Source: Metallosphaera hakonensis JCM 8857 = DSM 7519 (GTDB taxonomy: Archaea > Thermoproteota > Thermoprotei_A > Sulfolobales > Sulfolobaceae). From it: 64,000 nucleotides of DNA. A model generated the notes under the pieces. That model worked only from the letters and a program-made list of their open reading frames with translations, was not told the origin of the DNA and did no database searches. The stretch lies in NCBI RefSeq assembly GCF_003201675.2, contig NZ_CP029287.2, positions 2,034,001-2,098,000 on the forward strand, in the 5' to 3' direction. Both the position numbers and the translations under genes were made by a program. The stretch's first letter is position 1. Each line of letters begins with the position of its first letter. Shown here in pieces: positions 28,177-39,879 of this stretch.

Positions 28177-29235
28177 CTATTTTCTATACGAAGGCCCGAC
28201 TACTGAGCCGTGGGGGATGCTCTCCCCAGGTGATATTAACGCGCCAAATTTATCAGTACCTTGTCTCTTTGTAGTGGCTGGATAACTAGCTGTGATGACT
28301 GATGCTCCTATCTTGGCTTCATCTCCTATAACGCTGTAAGTCACGTATGATTTGGAACCAATAACGGCTCTCCTACCGATAAGTGAATGGGCGATCTCAG
28401 AGTAAGCCCCAATTAATGCACCATCTTCTATGGAAGAGGAATCTCTGATCAGTGAGAATGAACCCACATATACATCTTTTCCAATGTATGCAGGTCCCTT
28501 CACTATGGCGAAATCTTCAATCACTGCTCCTTCCTCAATTATCACGCTGTTTCCTATTACCGCGGTACTCGCGATTCTCGCCTTGTTTGATATCCTTGAT
28601 GATCCCGATCTCAAGAGTTCTTCTATGGAACGTATTATGTCCTCAGGATATCCAATATCAGTCCAGGATCCGCTCCAGACGAAGTACTCTGCATCCTTAG
28701 CAATGTCATCAAGATACTGTAGAAAATTCTTAAAGGGTCTCTTGGGTATAATGTAAGCTCCTGCTAGGGCTAAAGTAGATCCCTCGGTGACGACGTGTAG
28801 TCCTTCATTAACCTTTACTAGCCCATAGGTATCGAACCCAGACGAAATAGGTACCGTAGAGAATACGGGAGAACCCGCCCTGTGAAAGGTAGCTAGCAAC
28901 TCCTTGTAGAATTCTCGTGGCGTAATTATATCCCCAAAGGCAAGGACAAACATATCGTCCATTTTCTCCATGCCATCAAGGATTGCTCCAGAGATGCCAG
29001 GAGTTTTCTGTCTTACGGTCTCTATGTCAGCATCTACATCTTTGATCGAGTTAAGGATCTGCTCTTCCTTCTCATTGACTACTATGGTGAATTCGGTTAT
29101 GCCAACAGAAAGTAAACCCTCAATACTATACAGTATAACTGGTTTGCCTGCTATCCTAATGGCCTCTTTCTGCATCTTTTCAGTGTAAGGGCTCAATCCC
29201 TCTCCTTTACCTGCAGCTAGAATTAATGCCTTCAT
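28177..29235 (-). CDS. Bifunctional sugar-1-phosphate nucleotidyltransferase with left-handed beta-helix
   Basis: 352 residues: a nucleotidyltransferase domain (MKALILAAGKGEGLSPYTEK, FVLAFGDIITPREF, VWSGSWTDIGYPEDII; residues 1-215) and a hexapeptide-repeat beta-helix (230-350, e.g. AVIGNSVIIEEGAVIEDFAIVKGPAYIG). Sulfolobus relatives act as GlmU-like enzymes making UDP-GlcNAc or dTDP-sugars. It is shorter than the well-studied ST0452 type (about 400 residues). It overlaps glmS, supporting a role in UDP-GlcNAc synthesis. Confidence 0.85.
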   Translation of the reverse strand: MKALILAAGKGEGLSPYTEKMQKEAIRIAGKPVILYSIEGLLSVGITEFTIVVNEKEEQILNSIKDVDADIETVRQKTPGISGAILDGMEKMDDMFVLAFGDIITPREFYKELLATFHRAGSPVFSTVPISSGFDTYGLVKVNEGLHVVTEGSTLALAGAYIIPKRPFKNFLQYLDDIAKDAEYFVWSGSWTDIGYPEDIIRSIEELLRSGSSRISNKARIASTAVIGNSVIIEEGAVIEDFAIVKGPAYIGKDVYVGSFSLIRDSSSIEDGALIGAYSEIAHSLIGRRAVIGSKSYVTYSVIGDEAKIGASVITASYPATTKRQGTDKFGALISPGESIPHGSVVGPSYRK

Positions 29236-31016
29236 CTAACCGTCACCGTCTTAGCTAGGTTTCTTGGCCTATCTGGGTTTGTTCCCCTCTCTTTTGCAGC
29301 GTAGTATGCAATCAATTGTAAGGGAGGTGCTAGAGCTAGGGTAGTTAATCTGGGATCACTTACTTCTAGTACAATTTCTCTGGTTTCACTATCACTTTTC
29401 AATTCGGGACCAGCACTTATGACGTAAGTTCTAGCCTGTCTACTTTGCATCTCCTTTAGATTGTTTCTTAATTCGTCTACCAGTTCCCCGGTGTTAACAA
29501 AGATTACAGGAAATCCCTTTTCCACGAGCGCGATGGGACCATGTTTGCTCTCTCCTGCAGGATAAGCTTCTGCATGAATGTATGCAATTTCCTTGATTTT
29601 GAGGGCCCCCTCCATTGCCATGGGAACCCCTAACCCTTTGCCAAGATAATACATACTAGATTTGTTTGCAACTTCGCGTCCTATTTTCTCCATGTAACCA
29701 ATTGATTTCGAGAAACTGTTTGCGACTACGGTCTCAGCCTCTTTGAGGTAGTCTATACTTTCACCAATAATCATTGACGACAGAAGGAGTAGAGCCCCGA
29801 CTTGAGATGTGAATGTTTTTGTTGCTGCTACCCCTATCTCAGGTCCAGCCCTAGTGTGAAGAGCCACGTTACTGTAGGAGGAGATGCTGTTACCGAGGGT
29901 GTTTGTGAGAGAGATCACAAAGGAACCGTTACTCTTGAATCTCTTTAATGCCAGGAGGGAATCCATGGTTTCTCCGCTCTGGCTAATGACTAGAATGGCA
30001 TCGTCTTCATCAGTTTCAAGAAACTCGTGCTCTGAGGCAATCACTGGAATAACGGTCTTGCCATTTCTCAATAGTCTCAACGAAAAAATAAGTCCAGCAT
30101 GAAAGCTAGTACCCGCAGCAACTACGAATACTCTCCGAGCTCGATCCAACGCTTTTACAGCCTTTCCTATTTCAACGTCTCCCATCAACCCCGCGATGGT
30201 ATCTCTAACAGCTCCCCAGCTCTCCCTGATCTCCTTAATCATGAATGACTCGTAACCCTCCAGGGATATCGCAGAACTATCTATCTGCTGGACTATTAAC
30301 CTAGACTTAAGGTCTATTTTTTCACCGTTAAGCTTCTCAGCGTAAATAGAGGTTGCAGTAATATGACCAATCTCGTCGTCTCCAATAGGTATAGTTCTAT
30401 TGGTAACGTGGATTAAGCTCCAAATATCGCTCGAGATAAGGTTCATCTCATCTCCTAAACCTATTACGAGGGGATTGTTCTTTTTAGAAAAGAATATCCT
30501 ATTATCTCCCTTCACTATTGCCAGGACTGCGTGATCCCCTTGGATACTCTGTATAGCTTGTTTGAAAGCGGAGAAGTTGTCCATTCCAAGCTTTCTAAAA
30601 TGTTCGATTAGATGGGCTATGACCTCAGTATCTGTATCGCTGGTGAACTTATGACCCTTAGAGATAAGGTCATGTTTCAGCTCAAGGAAGTTAAGGACGG
30701 TTCCATTATGAATAACCGCCACTTCTCCCGTACAATCTAGATGAGGATGTGCATTAATATCATTGGGTTCGCCGTGGGTCGCCCAGCGTGTATGTCCAAG
30801 GAAAATGGTACCTTTCATGGAAAGAGGTCTTCTCAGTTTCTCGAATTTCTCCACATTTCCTGCACATTTTCTTACCTCTAAGTGACTGCTATCCATGGAT
30901 GCCATTCCAACGCTGTCGTATCCCCTATATTCGAGGCTTTTCAGAGCATCTAGAGTTATCTTGGCTAACACGTCGTCCTTAGGACCAATAGAGGCCACTC
31001 CGATTATTCCGCACAT
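29232..31016 (-). CDS. glmS: Glutamine-fructose-6-phosphate aminotransferase (isomerising)
   Basis: Makes glucosamine-6-phosphate. 594 residues: class II glutaminase domain with N-terminal nucleophile Cys2 (MCGIIGVAS) and HTRWATHGEPNDINAHPH, and two SIS isomerase domains (VAAGTSFHAGLI, VISQSGETMDSLLALK, GVAATKTFTSQVGALL, GKGLGVPMAMEGALKIKEIAYIHAEAYPAGESKHGPIAL). Sits between mevalonate kinase and the GlmU-like gene in one operon. Confidence 0.95.
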   Translation of the reverse strand: MCGIIGVASIGPKDDVLAKITLDALKSLEYRGYDSVGMASMDSSHLEVRKCAGNVEKFEKLRRPLSMKGTIFLGHTRWATHGEPNDINAHPHLDCTGEVAVIHNGTVLNFLELKHDLISKGHKFTSDTDTEVIAHLIEHFRKLGMDNFSAFKQAIQSIQGDHAVLAIVKGDNRIFFSKKNNPLVIGLGDEMNLISSDIWSLIHVTNRTIPIGDDEIGHITATSIYAEKLNGEKIDLKSRLIVQQIDSSAISLEGYESFMIKEIRESWGAVRDTIAGLMGDVEIGKAVKALDRARRVFVVAAGTSFHAGLIFSLRLLRNGKTVIPVIASEHEFLETDEDDAILVISQSGETMDSLLALKRFKSNGSFVISLTNTLGNSISSYSNVALHTRAGPEIGVAATKTFTSQVGALLLLSSMIIGESIDYLKEAETVVANSFSKSIGYMEKIGREVANKSSMYYLGKGLGVPMAMEGALKIKEIAYIHAEAYPAGESKHGPIALVEKGFPVIFVNTGELVDELRNNLKEMQSRQARTYVISAGPELKSDSETREIVLEVSDPRLTTLALAPPLQLIAYYAAKERGTNPDRPRNLAKTVTVR

Positions 31017-31032
31017 AAGATATGCTTACAAT

Positions 31033-31983
31033 CTAGTTACTTATTTCCTTTATCGTTACGCCTGTTTTATTTAGTTCAGTATTGACCAACCTGAATCCCC
31101 TTGACTCTAAAAGGAGTTCAGCTTTGTGTGACTTTAAACATATAACCGACCCTCCTCCACCACCACCGCTCATTTTACATCCCAGGAGACCCATATTTCT
31201 TGCCGTGGAGACTAATTCGTCTAGAGGCGGCGAAGTGACTCCTAGCGACATGAGCAATCCGTGGTTTACGTACATCAGTTGACCTACAGACTCCATATCA
31301 TCTCTCTCCAGATAGGTTTTAGCATCGTCTACAATTTCTCCTACTATCCTAAGAATTTCGTCAAACTCTCTTCCCTTTTCCTTTATTGCCTTAACTCTCC
31401 TAAGAATTTCAGCTGTGGTGGAAACTCGTCTAATGTACCCACCATTAATATCTATCTTCGAACTCAACCTCTCCACCGACTCAGAGTTTCTGGGGAAATA
31501 GAGGATACCACCAAGAGATGTTGTATAGGTGTCCATCCTACTACCTAACCCTTGAACCCTCTTCTCTATATTCCTAGATATCTGAGCGATTTCTTCCTTA
31601 GAGTACTCGTAGCCTAGGTATTTGGAATACGCCGCAACCGTCCCCACTATTACGGCCGCACTGGTCCCAAGCCCTACTGAGGGATCCACAGAGGACTCGA
31701 TATTTATTATGGCCGGTTTCCTGTCCTCAAAATAATTTAGGGCCTCTATGGCATAAGACAGGGCTTTACTTATTTGATCGCTCTCAACCCTCATGTCCTC
31801 AAGGTCAACTTTGATATTCTCGATACGAAGGGAAGATGATGAGATTATGGTCTTATGATGTTCCATGACGGAAACCTTCATAGTCTCAGATATGGCCATA
31901 GCGATGGCCGGTTCTCCATATACAATGGCATGCTCTCCGAAAAGTGTTAGCTTTAACGGTACCGTGGCTTCAACCTTTCTCAT
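31033..31983 (-). CDS. mvk: Mevalonate kinase
   Basis: GHMP kinase phosphorylating mevalonate for archaeal isoprenoid lipids. 316 residues with VPLKLTLFGEHAIVYGEPAIAMAI, the ATP loop DPSVGLGTSAAVIVGTVAA, RMDTYTTSLGG and the C-terminal GCKMSGGGGGGSVICL. The other pathway kinases lie at 61-63 kb. It overlaps the upstream ThrRS editing gene by 14 bp. Confidence 0.93.
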   Translation of the reverse strand: MRKVEATVPLKLTLFGEHAIVYGEPAIAMAISETMKVSVMEHHKTIISSSSLRIENIKVDLEDMRVESDQISKALSYAIEALNYFEDRKPAIINIESSVDPSVGLGTSAAVIVGTVAAYSKYLGYEYSKEEIAQISRNIEKRVQGLGSRMDTYTTSLGGILYFPRNSESVERLSSKIDINGGYIRRVSTTAEILRRVKAIKEKGREFDEILRIVGEIVDDAKTYLERDDMESVGQLMYVNHGLLMSLGVTSPPLDELVSTARNMGLLGCKMSGGGGGGSVICLKSHKAELLLESRGFRLVNTELNKTGVTIKEISN

Positions 31984-33130
31984 TTTTTGATTTCAACTCC
32001 TTCATGCTAACAGGTAAATTCGATTGTATCAGAAGATCATCCGTCCTCTTGATAGTCTCCTCTAATTCGTCAATTGTCATGGGTTTCTGCTCCGAAGTCT
32101 CCCTAACTCTTACCGTAAGACTCCCAGTCTTTAACTCTCTCTCGCCCGCGATAGCCACAAATGGAATCCAGTCCATTCCAGCTCTCCTTATTTTGTTACC
32201 AAGGCTATCGTTTAAGTCATCTATTTGAACCCTAATTCCCCTAGAGCTAAGGATTGAGGCTATTCCGCTAACGTCGTCCACCTCCCTCACCCTTAGTATT
32301 CTCACGTGGGTCGGAGATAGCCAGAGAGGTAGAGATGGAGTTGATTTCTCCCTTGAAGAATGAAGAAAATAATAGAGTAAATTCCCCACATTCACCTTAA
32401 GCTTCCCCTCGTTACTCCATATGACGTAACTATTTACAGAGTCCCTAAACTCCCTTGGATAAGTCAGTTCATTATTTCCTCTGTACGTTACCTCGATAAC
32501 GGGATCTTCATTGACACATGGCAATATTCTCCCTTCTGGTTTCTTGAATTTCACGTTGAGATATCCTGGAACTTCATTATCACCGTAGATAATTCCTGAT
32601 GCTTTAAGGTCCTTCCTTAACCTTTCCATTACCGCGATCTTCATAAATGTGGATTCTGGGGAACTGGGGAAACCGAACTTGGAACATACTTCCATTTCTT
32701 TGCTTTTCTGATACTCAGCTGACTTAGTTATCCTTCTCGAGAGCTCGCTAAGAGGATGCCCGTAACAGCTTATGTTGAATGCCTTATACCATCCGAAGGG
32801 CGCTTTGGAGACTTGGTTGAACTTTTGTTTAGCACCTTCGTAAACTGTATTTAGAACCTCAATAGCCTTTCTTGGTTCGGCCAAATTAGATGAGAGGTGA
32901 GCGTATGGATAGATTACCAACGTCTCGGGTTTCGTTTTACTTATGATATCGTTAATGTCATTTAGTGCTTTGGCTATTATCTCATTGTCGTCCTCCTTTT
33001 CCACTGTTATAAATACCACGAGTGTGTTTTGAGAGGAAAAAGATCTAGGGACTGGGTCTTCTGCGATTTCCGTAGCCTTCTGTTTTACCTCAAATGAGAA
33101 GTTGGAGGCATGAATGAATAGCAGTATCAT
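31970..33130 (-). CDS. Stand-alone threonyl-tRNA synthetase editing protein
   Basis: 386 residues comprising an N-terminal archaeal ThrRS editing domain of the DTD-like fold ([64 protein letters not shown]) and a C-terminal anticodon-binding domain ([15 protein letters not shown]…[22 protein letters not shown]). The catalytic class II core is absent. In several crenarchaea ThrRS is split in this way; this protein hydrolyses Ser-tRNA-Thr in trans. The catalytic partner is the gene at 48592-50220. Confidence 0.85.
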   Translation of the reverse strand: MILLFIHASNFSFEVKQKATEIAEDPVPRSFSSQNTLVVFITVEKEDDNEIIAKALNDINDIISKTKPETLVIYPYAHLSSNLAEPRKAIEVLNTVYEGAKQKFNQVSKAPFGWYKAFNISCYGHPLSELSRRITKSAEYQKSKEMEVCSKFGFPSSPESTFMKIAVMERLRKDLKASGIIYGDNEVPGYLNVKFKKPEGRILPCVNEDPVIEVTYRGNNELTYPREFRDSVNSYVIWSNEGKLKVNVGNLLYYFLHSSREKSTPSLPLWLSPTHVRILRVREVDDVSGIASILSSRGIRVQIDDLNDSLGNKIRRAGMDWIPFVAIAGERELKTGSLTVRVRETSEQKPMTIDELEETIKRTDDLLIQSNLPVSMKELKSKNEKG

Positions 33131-34392
33131 ATCCGTATTTCTTGTCCATTCTCGGGTACTAAAACCTCTACTCCAAGCTTCTCCTTGACGTAATCGGAAA
33201 ATGCCTGGGCACTGTCAGGAGACGCGTGGACTACAACTATCTTCTCTAGTGATTCTGAAGTTTTAACTATGTCAAGTAGTTGGTTCTTACCTGCATGACT
33301 AGAGAAATCGAACATCTGAAGCCTAGCCTTTAAAAGTGGAGATGTTTCGTCGAATTTACCAAGCTCTAACAACTTTCTTCCCGGCGTGTTCTCAGCCTGA
33401 TAACTAACCAAGTAAACTGCGTTCTTCTGACTATCAGCTAGTTTCTTAAAGTAATAAACAGCTGGCCCACCTTTAAGCATCCCAGCGCTAGCAACTATAA
33501 CACCGTTATTTCTCCAAGCTTTTCTCCTATCCTCCCACCCCTTCACGTAGTTAAACTCGTCATAGGCCTTCCTCAAAGCCTCTTTATTATTTATGTACTG
33601 GCTGTTATCTATCATGATTTCCATTATTGTCCTAGCTAGGCCGTCATAATATACGGGATATGAGATGTTTCTCTCAGCTAAGATAGATAGAATCTCCTGA
33701 CTCCTGGACAAACTAAAGGCAGGCACCAGGACGGTACCACCGCCTTCAAGTACCTCTATCACCGAGTTGTAAAACTCCTCTTCCACACTTTTCCTTGTTG
33801 GATGATTAAATTTCCCGTAAGTTGCTTCAGTGATTATAACTCTCGATTTTTTCATTATCTCTAGTTCAGCCGGCTTGACCAATTTGGCCATAGTTACGTT
33901 GATATCGCCAGTATAGGCTATATCTCCTTTTTCGGTTTTTATTACAGTTATTGCACTACCAGGAATGTGTCCTGCACTTGAGGTGGTGACTGTAAACGGA
34001 CCTATTTCTATTTCATCGCCGTAATTGAACGTCTTGAAGTTATCCATGGTCTTCTTGACCTCAACCCACTCATACGGTACCCTGGGCCCTGATAATTTAA
34101 TGAAATCCTTGAGCATAAGTTCAGTGATATATTTTGATATTCCAGTTCCATAGACCGGTTTGTTGGAGGAAATCTGATATATTGGTAATGCACCCACATG
34201 GTCCAAGTGGGCATGAGAAACTACAAATCCCCTAACCTTTGAGGGAACCTCCTGTAAAGGAAAGTTTGGTTCATCTTTTTGATTAAAATTTACTCCGTAG
34301 TCAAGGATTAGGCTCTCGTCGGAATTGGATATCTCTATCCCGGCTCTGCCAACCTCATTGCCTCCGCCAAGTATTTTTATGGAATACTCCAT
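33127..34392 (-). CDS. Beta-CASP ribonuclease aCPSF2
   Basis: Metallo-beta-lactamase/beta-CASP RNase of the archaeal CPSF2 group. 421 residues with metal motif HAHLDH (60-65), [33 protein letters not shown] and the C-terminal [10 protein letters not shown] and [12 protein letters not shown]. The KH-domain extension of aCPSF1 is missing, which assigns it to aCPSF2. First gene of a five-gene operon (aCPSF2, ThrRS editing, mvk, glmS, GlmU-like) with overlapping ends. Confidence 0.87.
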   Translation of the reverse strand: MEYSIKILGGGNEVGRAGIEISNSDESLILDYGVNFNQKDEPNFPLQEVPSKVRGFVVSHAHLDHVGALPIYQISSNKPVYGTGISKYITELMLKDFIKLSGPRVPYEWVEVKKTMDNFKTFNYGDEIEIGPFTVTTSSAGHIPGSAITVIKTEKGDIAYTGDINVTMAKLVKPAELEIMKKSRVIITEATYGKFNHPTRKSVEEEFYNSVIEVLEGGGTVLVPAFSLSRSQEILSILAERNISYPVYYDGLARTIMEIMIDNSQYINNKEALRKAYDEFNYVKGWEDRRKAWRNNGVIVASAGMLKGGPAVYYFKKLADSQKNAVYLVSYQAENTPGRKLLELGKFDETSPLLKARLQMFDFSSHAGKNQLLDIVKTSESLEKIVVVHASPDSAQAFSDYVKEKLGVEVLVPENGQEIRI

Positions 34393-34426
34393 GTCTATTA
34401 ATCATCTTTAACCGCAAATATTAAGT

Positions 34427-34798
34427 TTGAGTAATAGGACAAAATATCTAATGAAGGTTAATCCTAAGGATCTTAAGAAACTTGAGAAGATGGGAATAAA
34501 AACTCAAAATATAGACGCATTACGCGTAATCATTGAGACTCAAAACGAGAGAATAATTATAGAATCCCCGATGGTAACCAAGGCAAATGTGATGGGGCAG
34601 GAGGCCATAACCATAGTTGGTGGAACGACTAAGGTAGAACCCAAATCCTCTACCACGGTTCAGATAAATGAAGACGACGTTAGGTTCGTTATGGATCAAA
34701 CCGGCAAGCCTGAACCTGAGGTAAGAGAGGCACTGAAGAAGGCGAACGGGGACATCGCTAAGGCTATTCTGAGTTTGACCGAAGGGCAAGGCCCCTAA
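34427..34798 (+). CDS. nac: Nascent polypeptide-associated complex protein
   Basis: Ribosome-associated factor that shields nascent chains. 123 residues: NAC domain ([50 protein letters not shown]) and C-terminal UBA domain ([36 protein letters not shown]). TTG start; an internal ATG eight codons later is an alternative. Divergent from aCPSF2 and overlapping the convergent HTH gene by 35 bp. Confidence 0.92.
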   Translation: MSNRTKYLMKVNPKDLKKLEKMGIKTQNIDALRVIIETQNERIIIESPMVTKANVMGQEAITIVGGTTKVEPKSSTTVQINEDDVRFVMDQTGKPEPEVREALKKANGDIAKAILSLTEGQGP

Positions 34799-35483
34799 GT
34801 CCTGATAGAAGTTCATCTTCAGTTCTTTTGGTCGATACTACTACATTTATGTTTTCTTTATTGGCGATATAAATTGAGAGTGGATCCATTTTAGCCGGTC
34901 TATGTAATACAATTAATTTCGGTCTTATTGGTGCTATTTTCAAGGCTATCATGGGTGATCTGCCACTTGAGACTTTGGTAAATACCAGAACCTTATTGAA
35001 AGTGACTGAAAGGAATTGATAAAATTCCATTCCCGTTAAGGCTGTAATTGCCTTTATGCTATCTGTGATTACGTATCCGTAAACCTGTATGTTACTGAGT
35101 TCGGCCAAGATTGGGATTCCGTCCACAGCAACTACAATGTCTTGGAAAGTCACTGGCGATACAAAGTCTGACATATCCATGATAAATGGGAAGTTTAGGG
35201 CGAAAAGTCTTCCAAGCTCGTTGGTAATTTTATAACCTCTTTTTGAATCGGATTCGATCAATCCTTCCACGAACTTCTTAACAACGTAACTTCCAGGCTG
35301 TCTCCTATTTCTCTCATAGTCTGCAACAACAGATTGGGAAACTCCCAGGATTCTGGCCAGTTCCGATTGTGAAACCCCAAAGGTTTCACGCCACTTCCTC
35401 ATGGCTAAGCCTGGATTTTCGCTCCACACGATATCTCCTGCTATCCTCTTTGCAACATTTTCAATGACATATTCAGTGGCCAT
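34764..35483 (-). CDS. HTH (Xre-type) transcriptional regulator
   Basis: 239 residues: helix-turn-helix at about 30-60 ([30 protein letters not shown]) and a C-terminal domain of archaeal regulators of the COG1709 type ([47 protein letters not shown]…). The ligand or target is unknown. Its promoter region adjoins tRNA-Pro on the opposite strand. Confidence 0.8.
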   Translation of the reverse strand: MATEYVIENVAKRIAGDIVWSENPGLAMRKWRETFGVSQSELARILGVSQSVVADYERNRRQPGSYVVKKFVEGLIESDSKRGYKITNELGRLFALNFPFIMDMSDFVSPVTFQDIVVAVDGIPILAELSNIQVYGYVITDSIKAITALTGMEFYQFLSVTFNKVLVFTKVSSGRSPMIALKIAPIRPKLIVLHRPAKMDPLSIYIANKENINVVVSTKRTEDELLSGLRGLALRSNSE

Positions 35484-35526
35484 TGAAAGCTTTTATAAAT
35501 GCGGATATTATAATTTCATTGCGTAA

Positions 35527-35602
<76 letters not shown>

Positions 35603-35820
35603 TTTATAACCATGAGGGTTTAGCGGTTAGGTATTCCGCGATCTTAGATATGCCGATATCCCACAAAAAGGACATACTTCGCATGTTTCATGGAGTCATC
35701 TATCATTATTTGCTAAAATCTATCATAAAGATCTCATGCAAATTTTAATATATAATACATATAACGGAATTATTGGTACCTAGCTTTATAAATTTACTTG
35801 CAAGATTTATCATGATTATT

Positions 35821-37638
35821 ATGCTAGTTTCGAAGCCTAAATTAATGCTAGGTAATGAGGCCATAGCATACGGGGCCTTGGCATCAGGGGTTGCTATTGC
35901 AGCCGGATATCCAGGTACACCTTCAACTGAAATTATAGAAACTCTTATGAGATTCAGAGACGTGTACACGGAGTGGAGCTCCAACGAGAAAGTCGCATTT
36001 GAGACTGGATTCGGAGCTGCAATGATGGGAGCAAGAGCTTTAGTAACAATGAAGCATGTGGGAATGAACGTGGCGTCGGATTCCCTGATGTCGTCCTCCT
36101 ACACCGGCGTCTCTGGAGCCTTGGTAATCGTTTCTGCCGGAGATCCTGGTATGTGGTCCTCACAAAGCGAACAGGATATAAGGCATTATGGACTAATGGG
36201 TATGATTCCGGTCCTGGAGCCCTTCAACCCGCAGTCGGCACATGATCTCACGGTTGAGGCATTCAATTTGAGTTCTAGTGTCGGACATCCGGTAATCATT
36301 TCCACTAATACAAGGATCAGCCACGTGAGATCTCAAGTTAATGTCCTTCCCAAGCAACCACCAATTTACGGTAAGTTTCAGAAAGATCCTGGAAAGTACT
36401 CTCTGGTACCCGAGATTGCAAAGAGGGATAGAGAGGAGCAGTTAAACCGATGGGAGAAGATCAAATCCCTTACCTCTCATTTGGTAGAGTCCCATGGTGA
36501 TGGAGAAGTAGCAATATTGGGAGTGGGCATTTCATACTCATATGTCAGGGAGGCATTAAGGACCCTAAACATAGACCAAGTTAAAATCGTGGGGACGTCA
36601 TGTTCAGTCCCACTTCCCTATACGATCATAGATGAGCTGATTGGAGTGGAAAAGGTATTGGTGATCGAGGAATTAGATCCCGTAGTCGAGAATCAGTTAA
36701 AAGCCTTGCTAATTGACAATGGATTGCATATCAGAGTAGAGGGCAAGAACTTAACTGGTTACGCTGGTGAAATGACCTTTGAAAGGGTACACAGGTCTAT
36801 ATCTAAATTCTTGGGTGTGACCATAGAAGAGGAAGAATCCCCCATTAATTTAACCGAGGTCCCTAGGAGACCTCCAGCCATGTGCCCAGGGTGTCCGCAT
36901 AGATCAAGTTTCTTCTTCCTTAAGAAAGGGTTAACTCTGGGAGGTATACAGAGCACCTTCTACTCCGGCGACATAGGTTGCTACTCTTTAGGCGTTCTAC
37001 CTCCCTTTAATGAGCAGGACAGTTTGGTATCTATGGGAAGTAGTTTAGGGATAGCTAACGGAGTTTATAGATCCACTCACGTAATCCCTGTGGCGATTAT
37101 AGGCGATTCTACGTTTTTCCACACTGGTCTTCCCGCTCTCGCCAATGCAGTATACAACAAACTACCCGTTCTTATAGTGGTTCTGGACAACAGGTCCACT
37201 GCTATGACAGGACAACAGGGCAGTCCATCGTTGGTTATAGACATAGCAGACGCAGCCAAGGGGATAGGAGTAAAATATGTGGAAATAGGTGACCCCTTTG
37301 ATCCAAGTTTCGCCAAAACCGTTTCAAAGGCAGTAGAGTGGGTAAAGAAGAATCAGAGTCCCGCATTAATAGTGGCTAAGAGAGCCTGTGCGTTAGAAGT
37401 TATAGATAAAGTGAAGCCGACTCAGGTCGCTTTCGTTGATCCAAATAAATGCACTGGATGTACCATCTGTTACGATTACTTCACGTGTCCAGCCATTCTC
37501 AAGCGTGACGATAAGAAGGCTATTATAAGCCAACAGGATTGTATAGGTTGCGGAGCCTGTGTTCCAGTCTGTCCCTTCAATGCAATAAGGCTTGAAGGAG
37601 ATAAGCCAGAGGGGTGGGATCAGGCATGGACAAGTTAA
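35821..37638 (+). CDS. iorA: Indolepyruvate ferredoxin oxidoreductase alpha subunit
   Basis: Oxidatively decarboxylates aryl 2-oxoacids from aromatic amino acids to acyl-CoA, reducing ferredoxin. About 605 residues: pyrimidine/PP domains ([29 protein letters not shown]; ThDP-binding PPFNEQD…[31 protein letters not shown]) and two C-terminal 4Fe-4S motifs ([26 protein letters not shown]). I chose ATG 35821 because the upstream in-frame codons lack family similarity. It overlaps iorB. Confidence 0.93.
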   Translation: MLVSKPKLMLGNEAIAYGALASGVAIAAGYPGTPSTEIIETLMRFRDVYTEWSSNEKVAFETGFGAAMMGARALVTMKHVGMNVASDSLMSSSYTGVSGALVIVSAGDPGMWSSQSEQDIRHYGLMGMIPVLEPFNPQSAHDLTVEAFNLSSSVGHPVIISTNTRISHVRSQVNVLPKQPPIYGKFQKDPGKYSLVPEIAKRDREEQLNRWEKIKSLTSHLVESHGDGEVAILGVGISYSYVREALRTLNIDQVKIVGTSCSVPLPYTIIDELIGVEKVLVIEELDPVVENQLKALLIDNGLHIRVEGKNLTGYAGEMTFERVHRSISKFLGVTIEEEESPINLTEVPRRPPAMCPGCPHRSSFFFLKKGLTLGGIQSTFYSGDIGCYSLGVLPPFNEQDSLVSMGSSLGIANGVYRSTHVIPVAIIGDSTFFHTGLPALANAVYNKLPVLIVVLDNRSTAMTGQQGSPSLVIDIADAAKGIGVKYVEIGDPFDPSFAKTVSKAVEWVKKNQSPALIVAKRACALEVIDKVKPTQVAFVDPNKCTGCTICYDYFTCPAILKRDDKKAIISQQDCIGCGACVPVCPFNAIRLEGDKPEGWDQAWTS

Positions 37639-38201
37639 GCGTTCTAATAGCTGGTATTGGGGGTCAGGGTGTAGTTACTGCTGGCAGGATAATAGCTGAG
37701 GCTTTCAGTGTTAAGGGTTTCAAAGTATTTGAGGCGGAAACCCATGGGCTTTCCCAGAGAGGAGGCGCTGTAAATGTCCATGTAAGGATTGGTAACGTTG
37801 ATGGGCCGTTAATAAGTAAGAGCGGGGCAGATATATTGATAGCCTTGGAGGCCACGGAGGCTCTCAGGAACATAGAGTACCTCTCGAATCATGGAGCGAT
37901 CTTTCTTAATGCCTCAGTTAAACCCCCTTCCCTGCCCAAAGTGAAGGTGTATCAGTTATCGGAAATTACAGAGATATTGAAACGATGGAGGACATATGTC
38001 TTGGACTGTAATGAGATAGTGGGAGAGACGGGCAGATGCAACACAGGAATTTTAGGCGTAGTTTATCAGGCCAGTTTTAGTAAGTACTTGGATAAGGATG
38101 ATTTTCTAACGCTATTCAAGGATCAAGTGAACAGGGATTCATTTTTGGCAGGAATAAGGTACTGGGAGAAGATGAAGTATTTGTTGACGGAGACCATGTA
38201 G
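37626..38201 (+). CDS. iorB: Indolepyruvate ferredoxin oxidoreductase beta subunit
   Basis: Gamma-type 2-oxoacid oxidoreductase subunit of 191 residues: [63 protein letters not shown]. Pairs with IorA to complete the enzyme. ATG 37626 lies inside the last codons of iorA, implying coupled translation. Confidence 0.92.
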   Translation: MDKLSVLIAGIGGQGVVTAGRIIAEAFSVKGFKVFEAETHGLSQRGGAVNVHVRIGNVDGPLISKSGADILIALEATEALRNIEYLSNHGAIFLNASVKPPSLPKVKVYQLSEITEILKRWRTYVLDCNEIVGETGRCNTGILGVVYQASFSKYLDKDDFLTLFKDQVNRDSFLAGIRYWEKMKYLLTETM

Positions 38202-38292
38202 AAAATCGAGGTTATAGAGGGTATACATGAATTTTTCTGTTTAAAACAGCTTTGCCTAATGTGTTGAATAGGGAAGCTTCAAAAATTAGAAG

Positions 38293-38762
<470 letters not shown>

Positions 38763-38831
38763 GAGGCTTCCCTTATAGATATCTAGTTAACGTTATTTTT
38801 AGGCTAGATACAACTATACTCTGTAGTCCCC
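38763..38831 (-). repeat. 69-bp miniature hairpin element, copy 2
   Basis: Read on the minus strand: GGGGACTAC…GGGAAGCCTC, with the shared core AGCCTAAAAATAACGTT and a perfect inner stem TATCTAG/CTAGATA. The flanks TGATTATA and AGGATTCA do not give a clear duplication, so this copy is older or rearranged. Related copies are at 17459, 53801 and 63437. Confidence 0.68.
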
Positions 38832-38966
38832 AGGATTCAGGGCAGAAGGTCCTATCCCTTCTCCTTTAAGGTCCGGGAAAATATAATCCAGGACTAACAT
38901 ACTTTTTGTACACTGAGGTTCAGACTTAACTAGAGAACCTTATTAACTCAGTAAATTTGAATCTCC

Positions 38967-39509
38967 ATGGTTTACATCGTGGCAGGAGTTTGGTATACCG
39001 GATCAGGCGATTCAGGAACTACGAAGGTACCTTCTGTAGGTAAAGTTTGGAAGGATGATAAACTCGTCGAGACTTTAGGTAATTTAGACGAGTTGAATTC
39101 TATCCTAGGAGTAGTTTCATCATTGTACCCACCAATTAGAGATGAATTACAGGACCTCCAGAGGGATATATTCGAGATTTCGTCAGAAATAGCTGGATTT
39201 GAGATGGGATTTAGCATAGAAAAAGTGAAAAAAGTGGAAGAACTAATTCGTTTTTATGGGGATAGGCTAGAGCCCTTAAGGAACTTTGTTCTTCCAGGTG
39301 GACATGGCGCCTCTTCATTCACTCATCTAGCTAGAGCAGTATGTAGAAGAACCGAGAGAAGTATTGTGAGTCTAATGAGATCCAATCTGGCCAAAGAGGT
39401 CCATGTAATCTATCTAAACAGATTATCTAGTTTGCTATTCGTGTTGGCTCTATGGATAAACAGAGCTACAGGAAATCCGGATGTTATATGGAAAGGAAGT
39501 TCCAAGTGA
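38967..39509 (+). CDS. ATP:cob(I)alamin adenosyltransferase (PduO type)
   Basis: Adds the adenosyl group to reduced cobalamin. 180 residues: [24 protein letters not shown] (ATP-binding N terminus), [42 protein letters not shown] and [17 protein letters not shown]. The product would serve adenosylcobalamin enzymes such as methylmalonyl-CoA mutase, which is not in this window. Confidence 0.9.
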   Translation: MVYIVAGVWYTGSGDSGTTKVPSVGKVWKDDKLVETLGNLDELNSILGVVSSLYPPIRDELQDLQRDIFEISSEIAGFEMGFSIEKVKKVEELIRFYGDRLEPLRNFVLPGGHGASSFTHLARAVCRRTERSIVSLMRSNLAKEVHVIYLNRLSSLLFVLALWINRATGNPDVIWKGSSK

Positions 39510-39603
39510 TATTGCGAGACCTGTGATCTAATCTATGTCTCTCTAAAATTACCCGTAATAAATCTATATTTCAATAAGTTTTCTGAGAAATTGTCACATG
39601 AAG

Positions 39604-39879
39604 TTAATCTGCCTTCAAAACAAAATTAGGTAAAACTATCTGGACTTTAAATCCTTCCCTCTCCCACCTTCTCAATTCTCTTCTAAGGTTTATTTTTCGC
39701 TCTATTCTTATTATCAATGGCTCCATCGTGTCCAGATCTGTGGACTTTATATATTCTACTATTTTCCCCTTGTTTAAGGGAATCATTATCACATCGGCAG
39801 TTGTAGTCCTAATTATGGAACCAATATCAATTTTCTGTTCTAAGTCTGTGGCTTTTCTCCAGTTGATCAGTTTGACCAT
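39604..39879 (-). CDS. Small hypothetical protein
   Basis: 91 residues, not recognised. It is rich in hydrophobic strands and basic residues (IIRTTTADVIMIPLNKGKIVEYIKS…LIIRIERKINLRRELRRWEREGFKVQIVLPN). No signal peptide or membrane segment. It is a lone gene convergent with the adenosyltransferase gene. Confidence 0.5.
   Translation of the reverse strand: MVKLINWRKATDLEQKIDIGSIIRTTTADVIMIPLNKGKIVEYIKSTDLDTMEPLIIRIERKINLRRELRRWEREGFKVQIVLPNFVLKAD

Noticed and set aside
31970-33130. ThrRS editing protein as a broken threonyl-tRNA synthetase gene
   Set aside because: The frame is intact, domains are complete at both ends, and the catalytic partner is present separately, matching the known crenarchaeal split.
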